Assembly: GCA_020638555.1 (NCBI GenBank)
Contig: JACKII010000001.1
Coordinates: forward strand, 62,001 to 126,000
Reading direction: 5' to 3'
Origin: Alphaproteobacteria bacterium
GTDB lineage: Bacteria; Pseudomonadota; Alphaproteobacteria; Bin95
DNA: 64,000 nucleotides
Numbering within the stretch: the first letter of the stretch is position 1; every line of letters begins with the position of its first letter. Shown in pieces: positions 17,466-25,429 of this stretch. Made by a program: the position numbers and the translations under genes. Under the pieces are notes generated by a model. The model did not search any database. It was not told the origin of the DNA and saw only the letters and a program-made list of their open reading frames with translations.

Positions 17466-18857
17466 ATGACCCACCCCACCCACATTGTCGGCGGCGGCCT
17501 TGCCGGGTCGGAAGCGGCCTGGCAGCTGGCCGAGGCCGGCCGGCCCGTCGTCATCCACGAAATGCGGCCGGTCCGCTCCACCGACGCCCATGTGAGCGAC
17601 CGGCTGGCGGAGCTGGTCTGCTCCAACTCCTTCCGCTCCGACGATGCGAACAGCAACGCGGTCGGCCTGCTGCACGAGGAGTTGCGCCGCTCCGGCTCGC
17701 TGATCCTGGCCGCCGCCGACCGGCACCAGGTGCCGGCCGGCGCCGCCCTTGCCGTCGACCGCGACGGCTTCGCCGCCCACGTCTCGGAAACGCTGGAACG
17801 GCACCCGCTGGTGACCGTCGCCCGCGAGGAAATCACCGGTCTGCCGCCCGCCGACTGGGGGCCGACCATCGTCGCCACCGGCCCGCTCACCGCCGAGCCG
17901 CTGGCCGAAGCCATCCGCAGCGCCTGCGGCGAGGATTCGCTGGCGTTTTTCGACGCCATCGCCCCCATCGTCCACCGCGAATCCGTGGATATGAGCAAGG
18001 CCTGGTTCCAGTCCCGCTACGACAAGCCCGGCCCCGGCGGCGAGACCGCGGCCTATCTCAACTGCCCGATGGACGAGGCGCAATACACCGCCTTCATCGC
18101 GGCGCTGACCGCCGCCGACGTCACCGAATTTCGCGAATGGGAGAAATCCACCCCGTATTTCGAGGGCTGCCTGCCGATCGAGGTCATGGCCGCCCGCGGG
18201 CCGGAGACCCTGCGCTTCGGCCCGTTCAAGCCGGTGGGCCTGACCAACCCGCACAATCCCACGGTCAAGGCCCACGCCATTCTGCAACTGCGCCAGGACA
18301 ACGCCCTCGGCACGCTGTTCAACCTGGTCGGCTGCCAGACCAAGATGCGCTATGGCGAGCAGGCGCGGGTGTTCCGCATGGTGCCCGGCCTGGAGGGCGC
18401 GGAGTTCGCCCGCTTCGGCGGCATTCACCGCAATTCCTTCCTGAATTCCCCGGTGGTCCTGGATGGCGAGCTTCGCCTGAAGGCCGCGCCGCACCTGCGC
18501 TTTGCCGGCCAGGTCACCGGCGTCGAGGGCTATGTGGAAAGCACCGCCATCGGCCTGCTCGCCGCCCGCTTCGTGCTGGCGGAGGCGCAGGGCCGGACCC
18601 TGCCGCCGCCGCCGCCGACCACCGCGCTCGGCGCGCTGCTGGCCCATGTCACCGGCGGCGCGCTGGAGGCGGAGACGCCGGGTGCGTTCCAGCCCATGAA
18701 CGTGAATTTCGGCCTGTTCCCGCCCATCGCCCTGCCGCGCGAGAAGGGCAAGCGCAAGCCCGGCAAGACCGAGCGCCGCGCCGCGCTCGCCGCCCGCGCC
18801 CGCGCCGACCTCACGGACTGGCTGGCGCAGAAGGACGCGCTCGAAACGGTTGCCTAG
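17466..18857 (+). CDS. trmFO: tRNA (uracil-54-C5) methyltransferase TrmFO
   Basis: FAD- and methylenetetrahydrofolate-dependent enzyme that makes ribothymidine at position 54 in the tRNA T-loop. The FAD fingerprint IVGGGLAGSEAAWQLAEAG lies at residues 7-25, and the highly conserved stretch LVCSNSFRSDDANSNAVGLL follows, with a later GCLPIEVMAARG and LVGCQTKMRYGEQ. The C-terminus has PMNVNFGLFPP. All are signatures of TrmFO rather than GidA/MnmG. Length (463) is typical. A short hairpin without a T tract lies after the stop. The gene is divergent from hyuB and 61 bp upstream of the cupin gene, on the same strand. Confidence 0.96.
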   Translation: MTHPTHIVGGGLAGSEAAWQLAEAGRPVVIHEMRPVRSTDAHVSDRLAELVCSNSFRSDDANSNAVGLLHEELRRSGSLILAAADRHQVPAGAALAVDRDGFAAHVSETLERHPLVTVAREEITGLPPADWGPTIVATGPLTAEPLAEAIRSACGEDSLAFFDAIAPIVHRESVDMSKAWFQSRYDKPGPGGETAAYLNCPMDEAQYTAFIAALTAADVTEFREWEKSTPYFEGCLPIEVMAARGPETLRFGPFKPVGLTNPHNPTVKAHAILQLRQDNALGTLFNLVGCQTKMRYGEQARVFRMVPGLEGAEFARFGGIHRNSFLNSPVVLDGELRLKAAPHLRFAGQVTGVEGYVESTAIGLLAARFVLAEAQGRTLPPPPPTTALGALLAHVTGGALEAETPGAFQPMNVNFGLFPPIALPREKGKRKPGKTERRAALAARARADLTDWLAQKDALETVA

Positions 18858-18918
18858 TGCGCCCCGCCCGGCGCAGAATGCCGTCCCAGATGGGACAGAC
18901 GTTCAAGGAGAAGTTTCC

Positions 18919-19425
18919 ATGGCCTATACGCTTGAGCAATTGGCTGCCGACTGCCACGACGCCCTGAAAGCCGATCCCGGTGCCGGCGGCCGCGAGAAAG
19001 TGCGGCAGTATGTGTCCAAGGCGCTGAAGGACAAGGACCTCTGCGCCCAGTATCTGAGCGACAATGTCAAAGGCGAGCGCACGGTGCTCTATGAGGATCC
19101 GGAACTGGGCTTCTGCATCTGCGGCCATGTCTACAAGGGCGCCAAGCAGGGCGCACCGCACGACCACGGCCCGACCTGGGCGATCTACGGCCAGGCCGAG
19201 GGCGAGACCGAAATGACCGACTGGGACGTGGTCAGCCCGGCCAAGGGCGATGCGCCGGCCAAGGTGAAGCTCTCGCGCAAGTACAAGCTGGTGCCGGGCG
19301 ACGCCCATGTCTATCCGGAGGGCGCGGTGCACGCCCCCTACCGCGACGGGCCGACCCGCCTGATCCGCATCGAGGGCGTCGACACCATGAAGGTGAAGCG
19401 CACCCCGATCGAAATCGCGGAGTAA
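18919..19425 (+). CDS. Cupin/cysteine dioxygenase-like protein
   Basis: A 168-residue cupin protein. The metal-binding motif is visible as HDHGPTWAIYGQAEGETEM (about residues 77-95), which holds the two His and the downstream Glu, and a second His is near GDAHVYPEGAVHAPY. This HDHG pattern recalls cysteine/3-mercaptopropionate dioxygenase-type enzymes, but the substrate is not proven. ATG 18919 is supported by AAGGAG 9 nt upstream; the longer frame from 18850 begins inside trmFO's tail. It follows trmFO on the same strand and is followed by a family A repeat. Confidence 0.8.
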   Translation: MAYTLEQLAADCHDALKADPGAGGREKVRQYVSKALKDKDLCAQYLSDNVKGERTVLYEDPELGFCICGHVYKGAKQGAPHDHGPTWAIYGQAEGETEMTDWDVVSPAKGDAPAKVKLSRKYKLVPGDAHVYPEGAVHAPYRDGPTRLIRIEGVDTMKVKRTPIEIAE

Positions 19426-19448
19426 CCGCCGCCTGGGAGCGCTCCTGT

Positions 19449-19619
19449 ACCCCGGACGGTGCAGAGCCCTCCTGTACCCCGGAGGTGGCGGAGCGCTCGT
19501 GTGCCCCGGAGGTGGCGGAGCCGCCATCCGGGGCCGCTGGCTGCATGCGAACACCGCTGCCAGCGGTGTTCGAAGGATGACACCGGTCCCGGCTCACCGC
19601 TCCGCGGCGGCCGGGAAAC
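19449..19619. repeat. Family A palindromic element, copy 1 (with extra heads)
   Basis: Intergenic GC-rich element. It opens with three successive heads of the form ACCCCGGA..GGTGGCGGAGC, the last closed by ATCCGGGG, then GCGAACACCGCTG...CAGCGGTGTTCG, a TCCCGGCTC segment and a closing GCCGGGAAAC. Related copies lie at 21770, 35075, 45611 and 62108. It occupies the gap between the cupin gene and the convergent membrane protein. Confidence 0.7.
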
Positions 19620-19631
19620 AATGGCCGCCGC

Positions 19632-20438
19632 TCACCCTTCGACGGGTTCGCAGATCCAGCGATAGGTGCCCATGGCGGTCTGGCTCGCGAGCGAGGCGTC
19701 GGGAAATGTGAGCGTTGCGCCGATGCCGCCCGGCGCGATCTGGACGCTCGGCCCGCCGGAGGCGTTCAGGGCCGCCCCCATCACCGTCGTCACCCGCACC
19801 CGGTTGCCCGAGGGCGCGATGGCGTTGACCACCCGCACCCGCACCGGCGGGTCCGGCACGTCGTTCGACCCGGTCTCGCTGCCGTCGGCCAGACACGAGC
19901 CGCCCTGGTTGCCGTCCTCGCAGACGATTGTCACCGTCGGCACCGCCTCGGCCTCGCCAGTCGTGAAGTACAGCACGTAATAGGCGCCGCCCCACGCCTT
20001 CGCCTTGGTCTTCAACTCGCCGTTCGAAGGCGCCGTCGAGAACACGGTGAACAGGTAGGTGCGCCAGCTTTCCTTGTCCGGCCCGTCGACCACGGCCGAC
20101 CCCGTGGTCAGCCGCGAGCGGCAATTGGTGCCCGATTGCACCGGCGGCGTGCTGCGCATGGCCGAGGCGGCGGCGGCGCGCGCGCTGCGATACTGGGTAT
20201 AGGCGATGGCGGCCCACACCAGCAGCAGCGCCGCCACGGCGGCCACCAGCCAGCCGAGCGCCCCGCCGCCGATCAGCCCCGCCAAAATCGCCAGCACCAA
20301 CAGCGCCAGCGCCACCAGCAGAGCGCCGGTTGCGGCCGCGGCACCGCCACGACGCTCCGCCACAGGGGCAAAAGCGGACAAAAGCAATGCCAAGAACAGC
20401 GCAAGGATACCAAAACTCTCGATGATAGGGTTTGTCAT
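19632..20438 (-). CDS. Membrane protein of unknown function
   Basis: I do not recognise this 268-residue protein. Its N-terminal third has three hydrophobic segments (about residues 8-24, 34-55 and 58-82, with GALLVALALLVLAILAGLIG in the middle). A long hydrophilic, probably periplasmic domain follows, rich in Gly, Thr and Val and ending YRWICEPVEG. A pair of Cys in VCEDGNQGGSC may form a disulfide. It has no motif that allows a function call. It is the distal gene after the glutathionylspermidine-synthase-like gene on the same strand, separated by 144 bp, so a shared operon is possible but not shown. Confidence 0.7.
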   Translation of the reverse strand: MTNPIIESFGILALFLALLLSAFAPVAERRGGAAAATGALLVALALLVLAILAGLIGGGALGWLVAAVAALLLVWAAIAYTQYRSARAAAASAMRSTPPVQSGTNCRSRLTTGSAVVDGPDKESWRTYLFTVFSTAPSNGELKTKAKAWGGAYYVLYFTTGEAEAVPTVTIVCEDGNQGGSCLADGSETGSNDVPDPPVRVRVVNAIAPSGNRVRVTTVMGAALNASGGPSVQIAPGGIGATLTFPDASLASQTAMGTYRWICEPVEG

Positions 20439-20582
20439 GCGTTACCTCCTCATGCAAGGCAACCGATCACACTTTCCCCATCGATATTTTCCGTGGATTT
20501 TGCGGCTTTTCCACCAGTCCTGTCAACAAGCCTCGGCGTATTTGCCGTTGCGCCGCCGCCCTGTCCCGTGGCCGCCCTGCGC

Positions 20583-21743
20583 TCACCCCACAATGGCGTG
20601 TGGCAGGAAGCGGGAGGTGTCGCGCGTCACCGGCGTCGCGTCCTCGCGAATGCCGAGGCCCACCGGCTCGCCCCGCACCACCCACGAGCCCACCACCGTG
20701 TGCTGGCCGGCGAAGGCGGGCAGCTTGTGCAACGCCTGCAGGATATGGCCCTCGGCGCCATAGGGGCCGTCGACCGCATAGCGCCGGCCGTCCGGCTCGA
20801 CCCATTCCACATTGGCGCCCTCGCGACTGAACAGCGGCTTGCGCACATAGCCGCCGGTCAGCGCGCTGGCGGCCGGGTCGCCGTCGAAATAGGCCGGCAG
20901 CAGGTTCGGATGGCCGGGGAACATCTGCCAGAGCAGCGGCAGCAGCCCCTTGTTCGACAGGACCGCCTTCCATGGCGGCTCCAGCCAGCGCACGCCGGCC
21001 TTGGGCACGTATTCGCCGAACCGGTCCTCGAACACCTGCTCCCAGGGGTAGAGCTTGAACAGTGCCTCGATCACATAGTCGTTGGCATCGGAAAACCGGC
21101 CCCGGGCGTCGATGCCGATCCGCTCCAGCGGCACATAGTCGGTGGCGAGCCCCGCCTGCCGGGCGCAATCCTCCAGATAGGCGACCGTGCCCCGGTCCTC
21201 GTCATGGCCCTCGGTCGAGGAAAAATGCAGGTAGCAGCCGGGGTCGAACGCCTCGAACGCGGCGATCAGCGCCTCCTGGATGGCGTTGTACTGGTCGGCG
21301 TCCTTCGGCACCCGGCCGAACACGCGGGCCTGCTCCAGCCACAGCCACTGGAAGAACGCGCTCTCGTAGAGCGAGGTCGGCGTGTCGGCATTGTATTCGT
21401 AGAGCTTGGCCGGGCCGCGGCCGTCATAGGCGAAATCCATGCGGCCATAGAGCGGCGGCTCGCGCCGGTACCAGCTTTGGGCGATGAAGTCCCAGAACGG
21501 CTCGGGAATGGCCAGTTGCCGCAACAGCGCCTCGTCGCGCACCGCCCGGTCGACCACCTCCAGGCACATGGCTTCGATCTCGGCCGTCGGCGCCTCGATA
21601 TCGTCCTCGATCTGGCGCAGCGTGAAGCGGTAATGGGCACGCTCGTCCCAATAGGGCTCGCCGGCGATGGTGTGGAAGTGAAAGCCCAGCGCCGCCGCCT
21701 GCGCCCGCCAGTCCTGTCGCTCCGGCGATGACACCCGCAGCAT
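20583..21743 (-). CDS. Glutathionylspermidine synthase-family ATP-grasp protein
   Basis: C-N ligase of the glutathionylspermidine synthase (ATP-grasp) family, related to the E. coli YgiC/YjfC proteins of uncertain substrate. Recognised sequence includes PLYGRMDFAYDGRGPAKLYE, YNADTPTSLYESAFFQWLW and the later AGVRWLEPPWKAVLSNKGLL and VEWVEPDGRRYAVDGPYG. I start at ATG 21743 (MLRVSSPERQDW), giving 386 residues; the longer frame to 21878 is read through a family A repeat and should be ignored. No amidase half is present, unlike the full trypanothione-type enzyme. The true amide acceptor is unknown. Confidence 0.87.
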   Translation of the reverse strand: MLRVSSPERQDWRAQAAALGFHFHTIAGEPYWDERAHYRFTLRQIEDDIEAPTAEIEAMCLEVVDRAVRDEALLRQLAIPEPFWDFIAQSWYRREPPLYGRMDFAYDGRGPAKLYEYNADTPTSLYESAFFQWLWLEQARVFGRVPKDADQYNAIQEALIAAFEAFDPGCYLHFSSTEGHDEDRGTVAYLEDCARQAGLATDYVPLERIGIDARGRFSDANDYVIEALFKLYPWEQVFEDRFGEYVPKAGVRWLEPPWKAVLSNKGLLPLLWQMFPGHPNLLPAYFDGDPAASALTGGYVRKPLFSREGANVEWVEPDGRRYAVDGPYGAEGHILQALHKLPAFAGQHTVVGSWVVRGEPVGLGIREDATPVTRDTSRFLPHAIVG

Positions 21744-21769
21744 CAGCCTTTGCCTCCCAGGGCACGCGT

Positions 21770-21960
21770 GTTCCCCGGACGGTGCGGAGCGCCGATCCGG
21801 GGCCGCTCGCGGCGTACGAACACCGGCGGCGCCGGTGTTCGCGAGAGCGACCGGTCCCGGCTCAAGGCCGGGAAACACGGGAAGCGTTCCCCGGAGATGG
21901 CGGCGCCGCGATCCGGGGCCGCCCGCGGCGCGCGAACACCGCCGCCACGCCTGTTCGCCG
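21770..21960. repeat. Family A palindromic element, copy 2 plus truncated copy
   Basis: A complete element (21770-21876) runs from GTTCCCCGGACGGTGCGGAG through ATCCGGGG, a GAACACCGGCGGC/GCCGCCGGTGTTC hairpin-like core and GTCCCGGCTC to GCCGGGAAAC. A second, incomplete copy follows at 21886-21960 and ends at TGTTCGCCG. They lie between two minus-strand genes. Confidence 0.7.
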
Positions 21961-21969
21961 AAAGCGCCC

Positions 21970-22575
21970 TCACCGCGCCAGTTCCCGCACGCGGACGATC
22001 AGCTCCGGCGCGTCCCATTCCGCCGGCCCCACATAGCTCGCCACCACCTGGCCCGCGCCGTTCAGGATGAAGGTGCGCGGCAGGCCCTGGCCTGCCATGG
22101 AGCGCTGGAACGCGCCGTTCGGGTCCAGATACGGTTGCAGATGGTCGAGGTCGTACTTCTTCAGAAACGGCCCCACCTTGGCCATGCCCTCCCGGTCCGA
22201 CGAGACCGCGACCACACGGATGCCGTCCGCGGCCACCGCCGCCTGCAACCGGTTCAGCGACGGCATCTCGGTCACGCAGGGGCCGCACCAGGTCGCCCAC
22301 AGGTTGAGCACCACGCCCTGGCCCTTGAAGTCGGCCAGGGAGAGCGCCTTGCCGTCGCCGTCGGTGAAGGCTTCCGTGCTCGCGGCTTGCGGCGGGTCGA
22401 GCCGTTGCAGCGCCGCGGTCCAGTCCGGCACCGCGTGCACGACCCGGTCGCCGGTCGCGGGTGCTGCGGCGACGCTACGAGGCGCCTCCGCTTCCCCTTC
22501 GCCCGCGACCATGCCATACAAGGCAGCCGCAGCCGCGATCACCGCCACCAGCAGCACCAGAGCGATCCACCGCAT
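21970..22575 (-). CDS. TlpA-family thioredoxin-like protein
   Basis: Membrane-anchored periplasmic thiol:disulfide protein of the TlpA/ResA group. A single N-terminal transmembrane segment (residues 3-22) is followed by a thioredoxin fold with WATWCGPC (Cys97/Cys100) and the cis-Pro loop GLPRTFILN. Such proteins reduce apocytochrome c or copper-site cysteines. The length of 201 is normal. A strong ribosome site (GGAGGAAG, 8 nt spacing) supports ATG 22575, although that codon overlaps the argH ATG on the other strand. The role in this organism could be linked to the multiheme cytochrome further right, but this is not shown. Confidence 0.9.
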   Translation of the reverse strand: MRWIALVLLVAVIAAAAALYGMVAGEGEAEAPRSVAAAPATGDRVVHAVPDWTAALQRLDPPQAASTEAFTDGDGKALSLADFKGQGVVLNLWATWCGPCVTEMPSLNRLQAAVAADGIRVVAVSSDREGMAKVGPFLKKYDLDHLQPYLDPNGAFQRSMAGQGLPRTFILNGAGQVVASYVGPAEWDAPELIVRVRELAR

Positions 22576-24022
22576 GTCTCAATCTTCCTCCGATCCGAAT
22601 GCCAACCCGCTTTGGGGCGGACGGTTTGCCGCCGGCCCGGCCGCGATCATGGCCGAGATCAACGTCTCCATCGGGTTTGACCAGCGTCTGGCGCCGCAGG
22701 ATATCGCGGGCTCCCGCGCCCACGCCGCCATGCTAGCCGATCAAGGCATTATTGGCGCCGAAGACAATGCGGCCATTCAACAGGGGCTGACCCAGGTCGA
22801 GGCGGAAATCGCCGATGGCAGCTTCCCCTTCCGGCCGGAACTGGAAGACATTCATATGAATGTGGAGGCCCGGCTGCGCGAACTGATCGGCGCGCCGGCC
22901 GGCCGGCTGCACACCGCGCGCAGCCGCAACGACCAGGTCGCGACCGACTTTCGCCTCTGGGTGCGCCAGGCCTGCGAGGAAGCCGACCGGGCGCTGGCCG
23001 ACCTCCAGGCCGCACTGGTCGACCAGGCGGAGGCCGCGGCGGAGACGGTCATGCCCGGCTTCACCCACCTGCAAAACGCCCAGCCCATCACCTTCGGCCA
23101 CCACCTGATGGCCTATGTGGAGATGTTCGGGCGCGACCGCGGCCGCTTCGCCGACGCGGCCCACCGCATGAACGAGTCGCCGCTGGGCGCCGCCGCGCTC
23201 GCCGGCACGCCCTTCCCCATCGACCGCGGCGCCACCGCACGGGCGCTGGGCTTCGCCCGGCCGACCGCCAATTCCGTCGACAGCGTCTCGGCGCGGGACT
23301 TCGCGCTGGAATTCCTCTCGGCCGCCGCCATCTGCGCCACCCATCTTTCGCGGCTGGCCGAGGAAATCGTGCTCTGGTGCTCGGAGGGCTTCCGCTTCGT
23401 GCAGCTGTCCGACGCCTTCACCTCCGGCTCCAGCATCATGCCGCAAAAGCGCAACCCCGATGCCGCCGAACTGACCCGCGCCAAGGCCGGCCGCATGATC
23501 GGCTCGCTCGCCAGCCTGCTGGTCACCATGAAGGGCCTGCCGCTCGCCTATTCCAAGGACATGCAGGAGGACAAGGAGCCCACGTTCGAGGCCGCCGACG
23601 CCCTGATGCTCTGCCTCGCCGCCAGCGCCGGCATGGTGCGCGACCTGACCCCGCAGCCCGACGCCATGCGCGCCGCGGCCGAGCGCGGCCACATCACCGC
23701 CACCGACCTCGCCGACTGGCTCGTGCGCGAGCTGGGCCTGCCCTTCCGCGACGCCCATCACGTCACCGGCAGCCTGGTGGCGGAGGCGGACCGCCAGGGC
23801 ACCTCGCTTGCCGGCCTGTCGCTGGAGACCATGCAGGGGGTGCATGCGGGCATCCACGCCGGGGTCTATGACGTCCTGACCGTCGACGCCTCGGTCGCGA
23901 GCCGCACCAGCGAGGGCGGCACCGCGCCGGTCCGGGTGCGCGAAGCCATCGCCGAGGCGCGGCTGCGCTTCGGCCTGACCCCAGTCGACCTGAACCCTGT
24001 CGACCCAAACCAGGGGAGCTGA
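22574..24022 (+). CDS. argH: Argininosuccinate lyase
   Basis: Cleaves argininosuccinate to arginine and fumarate, the last step of arginine synthesis. The start region NPLWGGRFAAG, the DIHMNVEARL motif, HTARSRNDQVATDFRL, the FTHLQNAQPITFGHH loop and the fumarase-superfamily signature GSSIMPQKRNPDA (from residue 285) are all present. The protein is 482 residues. The frame is open upstream to 22067, but homology starts right after ATG 22574, which has no visible ribosome site and overlaps the divergent tlpA-like ATG. The small lipoprotein gene and lysA follow directly on the same strand. Confidence 0.96.
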   Translation: MSQSSSDPNANPLWGGRFAAGPAAIMAEINVSIGFDQRLAPQDIAGSRAHAAMLADQGIIGAEDNAAIQQGLTQVEAEIADGSFPFRPELEDIHMNVEARLRELIGAPAGRLHTARSRNDQVATDFRLWVRQACEEADRALADLQAALVDQAEAAAETVMPGFTHLQNAQPITFGHHLMAYVEMFGRDRGRFADAAHRMNESPLGAAALAGTPFPIDRGATARALGFARPTANSVDSVSARDFALEFLSAAAICATHLSRLAEEIVLWCSEGFRFVQLSDAFTSGSSIMPQKRNPDAAELTRAKAGRMIGSLASLLVTMKGLPLAYSKDMQEDKEPTFEAADALMLCLAASAGMVRDLTPQPDAMRAAAERGHITATDLADWLVRELGLPFRDAHHVTGSLVAEADRQGTSLAGLSLETMQGVHAGIHAGVYDVLTVDASVASRTSEGGTAPVRVREAIAEARLRFGLTPVDLNPVDPNQGS

Positions 24023-24029
24023 TCCGCCC

Positions 24030-24164
24030 ATGGGCCGCCTCGTCATCATGCTGTTCGTCATGACCGTGCTCGCCTTCGCCATCACCGCCTGCGGCAAGCG
24101 CGGCAAGCTGGAACAACCCGACGGCGTCACCGCCACCTATCCCCGGACCTATCCCACCCGATGA
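24030..24164 (+). CDS. Small lipoprotein, LptM-like
   Basis: A 44-residue protein: MGRLVIMLFVMTVLAFAITACGKR followed by a short polar tail. The hydrophobic signal followed by ITAC is a lipobox, so Cys21 should be lipidated after signal peptidase II cleavage. Tiny lipoproteins directly upstream of lysA are commonly annotated as LptM, the maturation partner of the LptDE outer-membrane LPS translocon, and the argH - lipoprotein - lysA order matches. The stop overlaps the lysA start by 4 bp (ATGA). The sequence is too short for a firm family call; context carries most of the weight. Confidence 0.75.
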   Translation: MGRLVIMLFVMTVLAFAITACGKRGKLEQPDGVTATYPRTYPTR

Positions 24165-25429
24165 CGCCGTTTCACTACCAGGACCACCACCTGCACGCCG
24201 AAGACGTGCCGCTCGCCGCCATTGCCGCGGCGGTGGGCACGCCGGTCTATGTCTACAGCAGCGCCGCGCTGGTCGATGCCTTCCGCAGCTATGCCGACGC
24301 CTTTGCCGGCCTGCCCGTCACCGTCTGCTATGCGGTCAAGGCGAACGACTCCCTGGCCGTGCTGCGCCTGCTGGCGGGCGAGGGGGCCGGCGCAGACGTC
24401 GTCTCCGGCGGCGAACTCCGCTATGCGCTGGCCGCCGGCATCCCGGCCGAGCGCATCGTCTTTTCCGGCGTCGGCAAGACGCGGGAGGAGCTGGCGTTCG
24501 CGCTGGCCGAAGGCGTCATGCAGATCAATGTCGAGGTGGCGAGCGAGCTGGACGTGCTCAGCGAGTTGGCCACCGCCATGGGCCGCACCGCCCGCGTCGC
24601 CATCCGCATCAACCCGGACGTGGACGCCGGCACCATCGCCCAGATCTCCACCGGCAAGGCGGAGAACAAGTTCGGCATCGCCTACGACGCCGCCCCGGCC
24701 CTGTTCCGCCACGCCCAGGCGCTGCCGGGGGTGGAGCCGGTGGGCCTCGCCGTGCATATCGGCTCGCAGATCACGCGGCTGGAGCCCTATCGCGACGCCT
24801 TCCACCGGGTGCGCGACCTCTATTGCGGTCTCCGGGACGAGGGGCTGCCGCTGGAGCGGATCGACCTCGGCGGCGGCCTTGGCATCACCTATCGCGACGA
24901 GGCGCCGCCCGCCGTCGCGGCCTATGCCCAGGCGGTGCGCGAGGTGTTCCACGGCCTCGACGCCCGCTTCGTGCTGGAGCCCGGCCGCCGCATTGCCGGG
25001 CCGGCGGGCGTGCTGGTCACCCGGGTCATCACGGAAAAGCGGACGGCGGCCAAGCGCTTCGTCATCGTCGATGCGGCCATGAACGACCTGATCCGCCCGG
25101 CCCTCTACGACGCCTATCATCCGATCCAGCCGGAAACCGCGCCGCCGCCGGAGGCCGACTGGAGCGAGGCCGATCTGGTCGGCCCGATCTGCGAGAGCAC
25201 CGACCGCTTCGCCGCCGGCCGCACCCTGCCGCCGCTGGCGCCCGACGCCATGCTGGTGATCGGCGCCGCCGGCGCCTATGGCGCGGTCATGGCCTGCGAG
25301 TACAATGGCCGTCCGCGCGTGCCGGAAGTGCTGGTGCGCGGCGGGGACTGGTCGGTGGTGCGCCGCCGCCCCACCTATGAGGAAATGATTGCGGCCCAGA
25401 CGCTGCCGCCCTGGCTGGAGGAGGCCTGA
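24161..25429 (+). CDS. lysA: Diaminopimelate decarboxylase
   Basis: PLP-dependent decarboxylation of meso-diaminopimelate to lysine. The Schiff-base Lys is K60 in VCYAVKAND; the family motif GAGADVVSGGELRYAL follows, then VAIRINPDVDAG, NKFGIAYD, GLAVHIGSQI and the phosphate-site LDLGGGLGITY-like run (IDLGGGLGIT). The active-site ...GPICESTDRFA lies near residue 345. Its 422 residues are typical. The start is fixed by overlap with the lipoprotein stop. It is the third gene of the argH operon and its 3' end overlaps the TTG start of the next gene. Confidence 0.96.
   Translation: MTPFHYQDHHLHAEDVPLAAIAAAVGTPVYVYSSAALVDAFRSYADAFAGLPVTVCYAVKANDSLAVLRLLAGEGAGADVVSGGELRYALAAGIPAERIVFSGVGKTREELAFALAEGVMQINVEVASELDVLSELATAMGRTARVAIRINPDVDAGTIAQISTGKAENKFGIAYDAAPALFRHAQALPGVEPVGLAVHIGSQITRLEPYRDAFHRVRDLYCGLRDEGLPLERIDLGGGLGITYRDEAPPAVAAYAQAVREVFHGLDARFVLEPGRRIAGPAGVLVTRVITEKRTAAKRFVIVDAAMNDLIRPALYDAYHPIQPETAPPPEADWSEADLVGPICESTDRFAAGRTLPPLAPDAMLVIGAAGAYGAVMACEYNGRPRVPEVLVRGGDWSVVRRRPTYEEMIAAQTLPPWLEEA

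Noticed and set aside
20583..21878. Longer start for the glutathionylspermidine synthase-like gene at 21878
   Set aside because: The extra 45 codons are a translated family A repeat (MFPG-type peptide seen at other repeat copies too).
22067..22573. N-terminal extension of argH
   Set aside because: It is antisense to tlpA and has no ArgH homology; the conserved LWGGRF start is right after ATG 22574.
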